Of a DNA stretch of 26,397 nt, positions 17,890 to 25,199 are shown one piece after another; within the stretch, counting starts at the first letter, position 1, and every line of letters starts with the position of its first letter. Below the pieces are notes generated by a model. It was not told the origin of the DNA. It did not search any database and saw only the letters and a list, made by a program, of their open reading frames with translations. The stretch covers positions 1 to 26,397 of the IMG/VR virus record IMGVR_UViG_3300032736_000516, one strand, 5' to 3'. Position numbers and translations under genes: made by a program. This DNA comes from a virus.

Positions 17890-20370
17890 ATGCCAGCAAG
17901 ATCCAGGGCTAGCGCCTATGCCGACCGGGCGGCGGCCAGTGGCCTGGGCCTGCTGGCAGATGCTGCGATCTTGCAGAAGCTCAAGCGCCGCGCCAATTCA
18001 GCGTTCGACGTGCAAGCGGCTGAAGCAAGAATGATTCAAGACTTGCTTCCGTATCAGAGAGACTTCGCCACCGACTTTGATCACAAGTACGTAGGCTTTT
18101 GTGGTGGCTATGGGTGCGTCGCTGGTGAGACTCTCGTCAACGGCACACCCATTAAGGAATTAACTACACAGCCAATTCAGGTTCAGACTCTTGCTGGTCC
18201 GAGCTGGGCGACTCCTGCATACAAGAAAGGAGTTGCTCCACTTTATCGGGTTCGGACCTCAGCAGGACAAGAAGTTCTGGTAACCAAAGACCATCGTTTT
18301 CTGACGCCGTCTGGCTGGCTGGAATTAAAGCACCTGCGGCCAGGGTCTCTGATTGCTGTGCGTGATAGCACCTGTGAAGAGACGCAGAAGGGAAAAGCCA
18401 CAAGTTGGAATGTCTCTGATCACGAGGGCTCTCGTTCATGTGATGAATTACCCAGCCCTTCGGAAGTTTTTTACCAAGAGCAAGCTCAACAGTTCTCCGG
18501 CCCCAGTATTTGCCATGATCCCTATCAGAGCTGTCAACATGGTGCCTGCTCCGACTCGCAGCGTTTTTCCCCCCAGGTTGACCGCCTTGGCTTTTCAGTT
18601 CTACATGCTGGGCTAGAAAATTTTTCATCGTTCCTTCGTGAACTCCAAACCGACGAGCCACATCACGAATACTCACTGCATCAGTCGTGTAATCATGAAT
18701 TGCGGCATCGCGGCAATCGTGAAGACGCTCAATTCCAGTTTCATGATTGCTTGGCTTTTGAATGCCGGCAGCATCCATCTCAAGCTTTATCTTTACAGAT
18801 GTTACGCCGTAAACGCCTGACAAATAGTGAAGCGAGTAACCACGGCGATAGTCATTTTTGCACGTCTCCCGCTGCTCTTCGGTCAGCAGCGCCCATGGCC
18901 CTCGACGCGCCGTGGACATGCGGCTTTGCTTCAGAACTCTCATCACAGTCCCGTAGCTCCTCTTCGTCAGCTCAGATATTTGCTTTGGGCCCATTCCAGC
19001 CTTGTATGCCTCGGAGATCGCCCAGTGCTCGGCTTGAGTCAGAATTGCGGCCATTGTCAAAAGTGTGCAGGAGTTCCCAGTATAGCTGGTCAGCCGTGGA
19101 AGACATCGACTATGTTCGCACAGATGACTTCTACGATCTTCATGTTCCTTTTTGGAATCACTACGAAGCCCATGGCATCCTGCACCACAACTCTGGTAAA
19201 ACTTATACTTTGGTTATAAAACAGTTACTGCTGTGCTTTCGCTCACAAGGATTCACGCACCTGTTCCTTGAGCCTACCATCCCGCTGATCGATGACGTTG
19301 CGCTGCCAACCTGGAACCTGATCCTAGAGAAGTATAGCATTCCCCATACTTTCAGGGTATCACCTAGGCCAGTCTTCAAGCTTCTCTTGCCTGATGGCGA
19401 AACACCGATCCTCCTTCGTTCAATGGAGAACTATGAACGATTGATTGGTGTAAACGCTGCAAGCATCGCTTCTGATGAAACTGACACAACTCGCCAAGAA
19501 GTTGCAGAGAAAGCGATGATTAGGCTGCAAGGCCGTGTTCGTGTTGGCAACTGCCCTCAGATTGTTGCAGCTTCGACGCCCGAGGGCTATGGCTTCATGT
19601 ACACCTTCTTTGAAGAGCAAAAGGCAGACAATAAGAAATTGTATCGAGGGAAGTCTGAGGATAATCCGTATCTTGATAAGGACTTTGTTGAAGACCTGAA
19701 AAGCAAGTATCACCCGCAGCTTGTCAAAGCTTATCTTAACGGTGAGTTTGTAAACCTTGAGTCAGCGACTGTCTTCTACGAATTTAACAGAGAGAAGCAT
19801 ACGACTGGCGTATTCTTACCGGAGCCTGCCGAGAGAATTGTATTCGGCGCTGACTTTAACGTTGGCCAGTGCCATGCTCTTTATGGAGTCGTCAGAGCTG
19901 GTCAAAGAGGGCAGGAGCTGCACTGTTTTGCAGAGTCGAAGGTGGCCGATACCTTTGGCTTGGTAACCCACCTCCAGCACAAGTATCCTCGGCACCTTGC
20001 TGCTGGACTGATTACTTGCTATCCAGACGCTAGCGGTTCTCATGATTCAACTTCGTCAACACAAAGCGATCACGAGATTCTTCGCGGTGCTGGCGTAAAA
20101 GTTGTAGCAGAGCGCAAGAACCCTTATATTGCAGAAACGCTTGCTCATGCCAATGTTCATATGCACCGCAATTTAGTATTCCTTAACCCAACCACATGTC
20201 ACGATACTATTAACGCGGCCGAGCGCTGGTCCTACGACTCCAAGACATTGAAACCATCAAAGGGTGGTGCTGTCGATTATTCACACCCTGGAGACGCTTT
20301 GCGCTATTTGCTCTGGCAGGTCTTCCAGCGTGCTGGCTCTAGAGCTGGTCATGGCGGTCGCTGGAGATGA
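17890..20370 (+). CDS. Phage terminase large subunit interrupted by an intein
   Basis: The ATPase-nuclease packaging motor. The precursor is 826 residues; removing the intein (residues 76-434) leaves 467, normal for TerL. The Walker A motif is split: GFCGGYG (69-75) before the intein and SGKT (435-438) after it. Walker B is SIASDE (D529, E530), followed by the coupling segment VAASTPEGYG. The RNase H-like nuclease acidic residues are D655 (FGADFNVG), D713 (YPDASG) and D802 (HPGDALRYL). Without splicing the P-loop is broken, so packaging ATPase activity should depend on protein splicing. The portal gene follows. Confidence 0.95.
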   Translation: MPARSRASAYADRAAASGLGLLADAAILQKLKRRANSAFDVQAAEARMIQDLLPYQRDFATDFDHKYVGFCGGYGCVAGETLVNGTPIKELTTQPIQVQTLAGPSWATPAYKKGVAPLYRVRTSAGQEVLVTKDHRFLTPSGWLELKHLRPGSLIAVRDSTCEETQKGKATSWNVSDHEGSRSCDELPSPSEVFYQEQAQQFSGPSICHDPYQSCQHGACSDSQRFSPQVDRLGFSVLHAGLENFSSFLRELQTDEPHHEYSLHQSCNHELRHRGNREDAQFQFHDCLAFECRQHPSQALSLQMLRRKRLTNSEASNHGDSHFCTSPAALRSAAPMALDAPWTCGFASELSSQSRSSSSSAQIFALGPFQPCMPRRSPSARLESELRPLSKVCRSSQYSWSAVEDIDYVRTDDFYDLHVPFWNHYEAHGILHHNSGKTYTLVIKQLLLCFRSQGFTHLFLEPTIPLIDDVALPTWNLILEKYSIPHTFRVSPRPVFKLLLPDGETPILLRSMENYERLIGVNAASIASDETDTTRQEVAEKAMIRLQGRVRVGNCPQIVAASTPEGYGFMYTFFEEQKADNKKLYRGKSEDNPYLDKDFVEDLKSKYHPQLVKAYLNGEFVNLESATVFYEFNREKHTTGVFLPEPAERIVFGADFNVGQCHALYGVVRAGQRGQELHCFAESKVADTFGLVTHLQHKYPRHLAAGLITCYPDASGSHDSTSSTQSDHEILRGAGVKVVAERKNPYIAETLAHANVHMHRNLVFLNPTTCHDTINAAERWSYDSKTLKPSKGGAVDYSHPGDALRYLLWQVFQRAGSRAGHGGRWR
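18115..19191 (+). mobile_element. Intein in the TerL Walker A motif
   Basis: 359 codons. Block A: CVAGETLVNGT with catalytic Cys1. Block B: TKDHRFLT with T57 and H60, then GWLELKHLRPGS. Block F: FYDLHVPFWNHYEAHG. Block G: ILHHN with penultimate His and terminal Asn359, then Ser+1 of the extein. These are the residues needed for class 1 splicing. N- and C-splicing parts take about 85 and 35 residues. The ~235 residues between are rich in Ser, Gln, His, Arg and Cys, have no DOD or HNH motif, and read as the reverse side of another gene. Insertion is exactly in the P-loop, a favoured intein site. Confidence 0.93.
18164..19054 (-). CDS. HNH homing endonuclease encoded antisense within the intein
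   Basis: 296 codons from ATG 19054 (TTG at 19060 is also in frame). Three helix-turn-helix segments: residues ~21-44 (GMGPKQISELTKRSYGTVM), ~72-98 (GYSLHYLSGVYGVTSV) and ~126-151 (VSIRDVARRFGVHEGTM). The HNH core is at ~199-231: KGWVIHHMNESPRDQRHSNL with H204, H205 and N217, then H227 in SLHRCYH. The core ends near 18362, where sense coding for the intein's block B region begins. The last ~65 codons (18164-18361) overlap that region antisense. A weak -10 (TATACT, 19084-19079) precedes it. The protein is expected to cut intein-less TerL alleles. Sense and antisense codons are out of register by one base. Confidence 0.85.
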   Translation of the reverse strand: MAAILTQAEHWAISEAYKAGMGPKQISELTKRSYGTVMRVLKQSRMSTARRGPWALLTEEQRETCKNDYRRGYSLHYLSGVYGVTSVKIKLEMDAAGIQKPSNHETGIERLHDCRDAAIHDYTTDAVSIRDVARRFGVHEGTMKNFLAQHVELKSQGGQPGGKNAASRSRHHVDSSDRDHGKYWGRRTVELALGKKLPKGWVIHHMNESPRDQRHSNLWLFPSASLHRCYHAQQSETLAAGALIPASQTASENDGLWLPELLVLLRSEPDKVEQLLSCMQESPSSDQQESEPELAV

Positions 20371-20437
20371 TAAGATTTCAATGCACCAGCGATTGCCTTT
20401 CGGCGGGCACGACAAAAGATCGCTGAAACGTTGTTTG

Positions 20438-20463
20438 AAGGCCTTGGAGAAATTCAAGGCCTT
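20438..20463 (+). promoter_or_regulatory. Stem-loop between terminase and portal
   Basis: AAGGCCTTG (20438-20446), 8-nt loop, CAAGGCCTT (20455-20463): a perfect 9-bp stem 68 bp after the terminase stop. The following TGTGCTTT is only weakly T-rich, so it is a possible attenuator or mRNA-processing structure. Confidence 0.5.
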
Positions 20464-20504
20464 TGTGCTTTGGCTAAGATATGTTCATCCGGTAGTGCGG
20501 TCCC

Positions 20505-22178
20505 GTGCCTTCAATCGACGTTCCTAATTCCATTATCCTGAGCGCTGATGATGTTCCTATTCCTTTTGATAGGAGATCGCCAGAGACGGAGAAGGTTTAC
20601 GCGGAAGTCACTGATGTAGACGCATATTCAATTGATCAAGCAGAGCAGGTCTCAAGAATTCTCCCTATTAGGTTCTGCACGCTGCCAGAATTTTATCTTG
20701 ACGAAGCGATAGACGGCTACATTCCAAAAGATTACCAGGAGCACGCTGAAAGCTACAACGTTCGCAAGACGCGAGCGATGACTTGCTTTGAGCCGTTCTA
20801 CTCGCACTATGTTGACATTATTGTTGGTACGGCTCTCAGGAAAGGCATAATTCTTCCGCAAGAGCTTACGGAAGAGTGGGAGAAGTTTTTTGAAAATGCA
20901 AATCTCGAAGGAAAGTCGATCACGTCTTTTGCCAAGACTTTATTCACCGAAGCCTTAAATGGCGGTATCGCTGGCCTGATGGCGGATTACCCCAGGGTCG
21001 AGACTGCTGATAAGGCGGCTCAGCGTAAGATGGGTCTTCGCCCGTATTTTACTATTATTAAGGTTGACGATATTCTTGATTGCAGACACGAGAACGGTCC
21101 TGTTACAATCAATGGCATTACTTCTTACGAAGCCAGGGTTGTCTATCTGAGGATCAAGTCAGAAATTAGAAGGGCCAGCAACGTCAATGAGCACTATGAA
21201 GAAGTGGTGCCAACTGTTGTAGTTTATGACATTCCTGAAGAGGGCGCAAAAGTGCGCGTGCGCGTTTATGAGAAAAACGTTACAGGACACCCTCACGAAT
21301 ACTTTTTACCAGAAAATGGCGAGACTTCTCTTTCGATTGATTACATTCCATTCGTTCCCTGCTATGGCGGCAAGGAAGAAGCCTTCTGCCGTGCAAGGCC
21401 GCTTCTATTTGATATTGCAAGGCTGAATCTTCATCATTGGGCCACCTCTGCTGATCTTGCAGAAACTATTCACCTAAATTCTTCTCCACTTTTGACTGGT
21501 ACTGGTGTCAGGCCGGATGATGAGATTTATGCCGGCTCTGGTCGCAGCTTGTTCAGCCAAAACGAGAATGCAAGGTTCGGGATGGTATCCCCTGGTATGG
21601 ATGGTGCTGAAACGACGCTCAAAGAGCTTTCTCGGATCGAGAGTGCAATGGATCGCCTTGCAGCTATTGCAATTGCTCCAGGCAAAAGCCAGGTAGAGTC
21701 TGGTTTTGCGAAACTTCTTGATAGGTCGCAATCAGATTCTCAGCTTGCCGTCTTGATTGGTTCGCTGCAAGATTGCTTCAATAGGGCGCTTTGGTATGCT
21801 TCTGGTTACAGGCCTGATTCTTACCCTCAGGTAAAAATTACGGTTAGCAAGAACTTTATTCCTGCCAAGCTTCACAGCCAGCAGGTCATGGCAATCAGCT
21901 CCCTTTACAAGGATTCTGAGGCGATTCCTATCGGAACTTTCCTTGAGATGCTTGAAGCTGGAGAGATGTTTGAAGGGATGCACGGTTTCAGCGTCAAGGT
22001 CTTGCTTGAAAAGATGGGCCTCGGTGGCTCTGAGCGCAGGTCTGAAATTGTCAAGCCAGCCTTCCCGCAAGACGATGCTAATCGCAGGCTTTATGTCCAG
22101 AATGATCCACAGGAATCGGCCGGGATGGGCGCTGAGGGCGAACCGCCCGAGCAAATGGATGAACAGGGCGAATCTTAA
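20505..22178 (+). CDS. Phage portal protein, DUF4055 type
   Basis: 557 residues. The N-terminal third has FYLDEAIDGYIPKDYQEHAE, then RKTRAMTCFEPFYSHYVDII and GTALRKGIILP, and ITSFAKTLFTEALNGGIAGL with VDYP-like MADYP: the arrangement of DUF4055 portal proteins. The middle carries VDDILDCRHENGP, and the C-terminal part a long helical region (DRLAAIAIAPGKSQVESGFA) typical of portal crown/stem helices. Start is GTG at 20505; no early ATG is in frame. The portal forms the dodecameric ring through which TerL pumps DNA. Its place right after TerL fits. Confidence 0.82.
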   Translation: MPSIDVPNSIILSADDVPIPFDRRSPETEKVYAEVTDVDAYSIDQAEQVSRILPIRFCTLPEFYLDEAIDGYIPKDYQEHAESYNVRKTRAMTCFEPFYSHYVDIIVGTALRKGIILPQELTEEWEKFFENANLEGKSITSFAKTLFTEALNGGIAGLMADYPRVETADKAAQRKMGLRPYFTIIKVDDILDCRHENGPVTINGITSYEARVVYLRIKSEIRRASNVNEHYEEVVPTVVVYDIPEEGAKVRVRVYEKNVTGHPHEYFLPENGETSLSIDYIPFVPCYGGKEEAFCRARPLLFDIARLNLHHWATSADLAETIHLNSSPLLTGTGVRPDDEIYAGSGRSLFSQNENARFGMVSPGMDGAETTLKELSRIESAMDRLAAIAIAPGKSQVESGFAKLLDRSQSDSQLAVLIGSLQDCFNRALWYASGYRPDSYPQVKITVSKNFIPAKLHSQQVMAISSLYKDSEAIPIGTFLEMLEAGEMFEGMHGFSVKVLLEKMGLGGSERRSEIVKPAFPQDDANRRLYVQNDPQESAGMGAEGEPPEQMDEQGES

Positions 22179-22209
22179 GCTACAATTCACGTAGTCACAT
22201 TTTCAATTT

Positions 22210-23040
22210 ATGTCCGATCCGATCGAACTGAGCGTCGAAGAGCTGCAAGCGAAACTGGGAGAAAGCGAAGCGAAGCTGCAAGCGTTGGAGCGCACCAAGA
22301 CTGGTCTGTTGACCGATCTGCAAAAGCGCAAGGGCGTTGAGCGATTGGTAAGAGCCGCTGGGATTGATCTGTCGAGCGAAAACGTTGAAGACCAGATTGC
22401 TGAGCTGCTTGCGGCCAAGGTAGCCCCTGAGATGGCTGTCCCCCCTCTCTCCGCCCCTGTAGCGCCTGTCAGTGCCTCTGGCGAGACTCAGGCTGCTGCC
22501 ACCCCTTCCACGGCTGTCGAGGAGGCAATGCGAGCCCAACTGTCTTCGATGCAGAAGCAGATGGACAAGCTCAACGACAAGCTCCAGCAGACCGAGAAGG
22601 AAAAGCAACAGGAGCGCAAGGCACGGCTTGATGAATTCAAGCGTTCCATCGTGATGCAAGAACTGGAGAAGGCTGGCTGTAAGCGCCCTGCCCACGTCTA
22701 TGCCTTGCAAGGTAACCAGTTCCGGCTTCTTGATGACAATGAAACTGTCGTCTATGGTTCAGAAGAGAGCCCGGTCAATGTTTCCGATGCTGTCAGCAAT
22801 CTTGAAAAGGACGACGAGTATTCGATTTACTTTCCCGGCGTTGTAGCTTCTGGCTCTGGGTTGCCTACTTCTCGCTCGTCCATGCCGGTGAATGATAACC
22901 CGTTCACTAAGTCAGGCGCAAACGCCACCAAAGCGGCTGAGATCATCAATCGCGACAAGAGCTATGCGCAGCGTCTTGTGCAACAGGCTCGTGCTCGCGG
23001 TGATGTTGATCCAATCCTTGCCCGGGCTGTTGGCTATTGA
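22210..23040 (+). CDS. Capsid scaffold-like protein, 276 aa
   Basis: An N-terminal coiled coil (IELSVEELQAKLGESEAKLQ), an Ala/Pro-rich linker around residues 78-105, a second coiled coil (~110-145, MQKQMDKLNDKLQQTEKEKQ) and a folded C-terminus ending with SYAQRLVQQARARGDVDPIL. Highly charged, coiled-coil proteins at this place between portal and capsid are usually scaffolds that template procapsid assembly. No protease motif is seen. It is followed closely by a strong terminator. Confidence 0.7.
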   Translation: MSDPIELSVEELQAKLGESEAKLQALERTKTGLLTDLQKRKGVERLVRAAGIDLSSENVEDQIAELLAAKVAPEMAVPPLSAPVAPVSASGETQAAATPSTAVEEAMRAQLSSMQKQMDKLNDKLQQTEKEKQQERKARLDEFKRSIVMQELEKAGCKRPAHVYALQGNQFRLLDDNETVVYGSEESPVNVSDAVSNLEKDDEYSIYFPGVVASGSGLPTSRSSMPVNDNPFTKSGANATKAAEIINRDKSYAQRLVQQARARGDVDPILARAVGY

Positions 23041-23068
23041 TCTACCAGGATTCGCTCAGGTAAAGCGG

Positions 23069-23099
23069 GAGGGAGCGGCAATGTCGCCCCTCTTTTTTT
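23069..23099 (+). terminator. Rho-independent terminator after scaffold gene
   Basis: GAGGG (one bulged A) GCG pairs with CGC-CCCTC around loop GCAATGT, followed by seven T's (23093-23099). It lies 29 bp after the scaffold stop. Confidence 0.85.
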
Positions 23100-23135
23100 G
23101 GCTACGATTTCTCCGTACTCCTGCGACCGCCTCCG

Positions 23136-23234
23136 ATGCCTGCCAATAGCTCCTACCTGATGGCTGCCAACAAGGGCAAGAAGAAAAAGCCTAAGGCCGG
23201 CAAGAAGGAAGTGAAAAAAGGAATGAAGAAGTGA
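23136..23234 (+). CDS. Lysine-rich peptide, 32 aa
   Basis: ATG at 23136, TGA at 23232-23234. The product MPANSSYLMAANKGKKKKPK and onward is almost half Lys. An internal ATG at 23160 is an alternative start. Such tiny Lys-rich proteins occur in tailed phages of cyanobacteria; they may bind DNA or negatively charged capsid parts, which is inference. The stop overlaps the next GTG (GTGA). Confidence 0.6.
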   Translation: MPANSSYLMAANKGKKKKPKAGKKEVKKGMKK

Positions 23235-23401
23235 AGGTAAAGAACGTGCCAACGGACAAAGCCTTGTACTCTCGTGTCAAGGCTGACGCCAAGCGCAGGT
23301 TCAAGGTCTATCCAAGCGCTTACGCGAATGGCTGGCTCGTTCGCGAATACAAGAAACGTGGAGGTAAGTACCGTACATCTACGGTGAAGAGCAATGGCTG
23401 A
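23231..23401 (+). CDS. Conserved small basic phage protein, 56 aa
   Basis: GTG start in a GTGA overlap. KALYSRVKADAKRRFKVYPS, then AYANGWLVREYKKRGGKYR, matches a family widely seen in phages and other viruses of aquatic microbes, of unknown function (the 'PSAYAN-x-WLV-x-EYKKRGG' family). Conservation of this short core makes the gene certain despite its size. It overlaps the next gene by 8 bp. Confidence 0.8.
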   Translation: MKVKNVPTDKALYSRVKADAKRRFKVYPSAYANGWLVREYKKRGGKYRTSTVKSNG

Positions 23402-23651
23402 AAAAGCGCGAGGCGGCCTTGGCAGATGGTTTGCCGAGGATTGGGTTGACATCAAGACTGGCAAGCCTTGCGGAAGGAAGTCAGGCGAAAAGCGCAAGGG
23501 CTATCCAGCTTGCAGGCCGACTAAGCGCGTCTCAGCTCAAACCCCTAAAACTGCATCAGAGCTTTCTGAAAAAGAAAAGAAAAAGTTTAAGCGGGAAAAG
23601 ACAAGCTCAAAGAAGATCGGTTACCAGCATAAACGCAAGAAGCGTCGTTAG
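23394..23651 (+). CDS. Conserved basic phage protein (WVDI...CGR...YPACRP), 85 aa
   Basis: GLGRWFAEDWVDIKTGKPCG then GYPACRP and a Lys/Arg-rich tail match a small phage family with the pattern 'G-x-x-x-WF-x-E-x-WVDI...CGR...YPAC-x-P'. The two conserved Cys may bind metal. Function is unknown; genes of this family often sit with the preceding family, as they do here. ATG at 23394 overlaps the previous stop by 8 bp. Confidence 0.8.
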   Translation: MAEKARGGLGRWFAEDWVDIKTGKPCGRKSGEKRKGYPACRPTKRVSAQTPKTASELSEKEKKKFKREKTSSKKIGYQHKRKKRR

Positions 23652-23660
23652 TATTTGGCC

Positions 23661-23963
23661 ATGGCACCTAAACCTGTCAAAAACAAACGCAAGACCGCCG
23701 CTTTCTATGCGAGCAACCCCGAAGCTCGCAAGAAGAAAGCCGCTTATGACAAAAAGTATCATTCAACACCTGAGCGCAGGCAATACAGAGCCGAACTCTC
23801 AAGAGAGCGGAGGGCTCGGGGAATCGCAGGCAAGGGTGGCGATGATTTAAGCCATACCGCAAGCGGTGGCTTTACTAGGGAGAATCCCTCGGTCAACAGG
23901 GCTAGAAACGGTCAAGGGGATAATCGCAGGCTGGCTTCCAGCAGGCGCAGGACACGTCGCTAG
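23661..23963 (+). CDS. Conserved basic phage protein, 100 aa
   Basis: The ATG at 23661 is preferred to the TTG at 23655. The sequence has FYASNPEARKKKAAYDKKYH, STPERRQYRAEL and then DDLSHTASG and NPSVNRARNGQGDNRRL: a small basic family met in cyanophages and other phages, of unknown function. A very high Arg/Lys content suggests DNA binding, perhaps inside the capsid (inference). Confidence 0.75.
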   Translation: MAPKPVKNKRKTAAFYASNPEARKKKAAYDKKYHSTPERRQYRAELSRERRARGIAGKGGDDLSHTASGGFTRENPSVNRARNGQGDNRRLASSRRRTRR

Positions 23964-23987
23964 GCTGCCTTCATCAGCCGCAGACCA

Positions 23988-24341
23988 ATGGCCGTTCCCG
24001 AGCGCGTCAAAAACAAAATAAAAGAACTTGGGCTATCAGGTGTCAACAAGCCCAAGAAAACTCCTAGTCACGCTACCAAGTCTCATGTAGTGATGGCGAA
24101 AGAAGGAGACACCTATAAGGTGATTCGTTTCGGCCAGCAAGGTGTAAGCGGTTCACCAAGGAAAGAAGGGGAGTCGGCTTCTTATCGGGCAAGGCGGGAA
24201 GCCTGGTTCGCCAGGCATCGCAAGAGCATCGACAGGGGGCGCATGTCGCCGGCCTGGTGGGCCGCAACGACTAAATGGGCAATTTGGGGTGTTATGATAA
24301 GTGGTATTCTTGGCCTCGCCGGTCATGCGACCAATATTTAA
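23988..24341 (+). CDS. Conserved phage protein, DUF6321-like, 117 aa
   Basis: KSHVVMAKEGDTYKVIRFGQ QGVSG, then RHRKSIDRGRMSPAWWA and TTKW, match the small phage family with the core 'KSHVV-x-AKEGD-x-x-K-x-IRFGQQGV...KARH...NI-x-(R/K)G-x-x-(S/P)-A-x-(Y/W)WA'. I associate it with DUF6321. The usual proteins end at the TKW; here ~22 extra hydrophobic residues (AIWGVMISGILGLAG) follow, which may be read-through into sequence brought in by the neighbouring HNH gene. Confidence 0.8.
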   Translation: MAVPERVKNKIKELGLSGVNKPKKTPSHATKSHVVMAKEGDTYKVIRFGQQGVSGSPRKEGESASYRARREAWFARHRKSIDRGRMSPAWWAATTKWAIWGVMISGILGLAGHATNI

Positions 24342-24984
24342 CGAAAGAGTCTCCAAGTCTGGGAATGGATTGGCATGGCTTGCCACTTGCAATTGCGGAA
24401 AGGCAAGCCAATTTTCTCAAAAAGGAAATGCGATTCGCATGATTGAGCGAGGCGTTTGCCGCTATTGCAGAAAAGATTATCGCAGTGTCAAAGACGAAAC
24501 AATAGAGATATATCAAAACAGGGAAGGGCGCTGGTGCTCGGCTTGCAGCGGGTGTGGGATTGAACAACCGTACACGAGAAAAGATCACGCTAAGCAAAGT
24601 TCTTTGTCGGATTGGCAGTGCAGAAAATGTGTTCAGAGCGCCAAGGGCTTCTCTAGCAATCGTTCGGTTGGCCCTTTCCGAAGGGCTTACAATAAATTTC
24701 AAAAATCCGCAAATTCAAGGCAAATAAAATGGAATTTATCTTTTGAAGAATTTGAAAGTATTTATGACGGCTCTTGCGCTTTGACTGGGTGGCCGATAGA
24801 CATTGGTTTTGCTACAGTTACCGCAAGCTTGGACAGAGTTGATAGCAGCAAAGCCTATACCATTGATAATGTTAGATGGGTTCACAAAATGGTTAATATG
24901 TGCAAAAATCAATACGATGAAAAAAGTTTCATTGAAATGTGTACGGCCATTGCGATAAAAGCTGTAAATCGCCAAAAATGGTAG
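24325..24984 (+). CDS. Free-standing HNH homing endonuclease, 219 aa
   Basis: The ATG at 24325 overlaps the preceding gene by 17 bp (GTG 24301 is an alternative). The N-terminal half is a series of Cys pairs (CNCGK; CRYCRKDY; CSACSGCG; CRKC) forming probable zinc ribbons. The C-terminal half is an HNH variant: SCALTGWPI, then SLDRVDSSKAYTIDNVRW and the helix MVNMCKNQYDEKSFIEMC, typical of phage homing nucleases. It probably nicks or cuts related phages lacking the gene. It is AT-richer than its neighbours, which suggests acquisition, and it sits between virion genes, a usual place for such elements. Confidence 0.85.
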   Translation: MRPIFNERVSKSGNGLAWLATCNCGKASQFSQKGNAIRMIERGVCRYCRKDYRSVKDETIEIYQNREGRWCSACSGCGIEQPYTRKDHAKQSSLSDWQCRKCVQSAKGFSSNRSVGPFRRAYNKFQKSANSRQIKWNLSFEEFESIYDGSCALTGWPIDIGFATVTASLDRVDSSKAYTIDNVRWVHKMVNMCKNQYDEKSFIEMCTAIAIKAVNRQKW

Positions 24985-24985
24985 A

Positions 24986-25180
24986 TTAACGCGATTCTTC
25001 TTCTGTAATTTTAGCCTTTAACTCAGCCACGTATCGCCTCAGCTCCGCTGCTTTTAGCAGATGCCATTTATCAAGTGTCTGGAAATACATTTCGTTATGA
25101 TTGTCAATACCTTTCAGGCAGCAGCGAATTAGCTCATTCCATTTTTCCCTGGCAGGCGTATCCCAGGTTCGCCTTTCCAT
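24986..25180 (-). CDS. Hypothetical protein, 64 aa
   Basis: A minus-strand ORF that begins MERRTWDTPAREKWNEL and has a helical C-half (KAAELRRYVAELKAKITEEE) with WH before it. The composition is protein-like and it is the only minus-strand gene in the head module. A strong Shine-Dalgarno (AGGAGGT, 25247-25241) lies upstream but faces an 8-codon frame (MSLAEGCS) rather than this start. I recognise no family. Confidence 0.5.
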   Translation of the reverse strand: MERRTWDTPAREKWNELIRCCLKGIDNHNEMYFQTLDKWHLLKAAELRRYVAELKAKITEEESR

Positions 25181-25199
25181 AGCCTTAACAATAATTCGA

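Noticed and set aside
17890-20370. Group I or II intron instead of an intein in the terminase gene
   Set aside because: The reading frame is unbroken across the insertion, and the ends carry intein splicing blocks with Cys1, block-B His, penultimate His, terminal Asn and Ser+1.
20353-20527. 58-codon ORF between terminase and portal
   Set aside because: It overlaps both neighbours, is dominated by basic residues, and contains the perfect stem-loop at 20438-20463; more likely a regulatory gap.
21474-22710. Long minus-strand ORFs opposite portal and scaffold genes (up to 171 codons)
   Set aside because: They mirror the codon structure of well-supported plus-strand genes and show no domain motifs, unlike the antisense HNH ORF in the intein.
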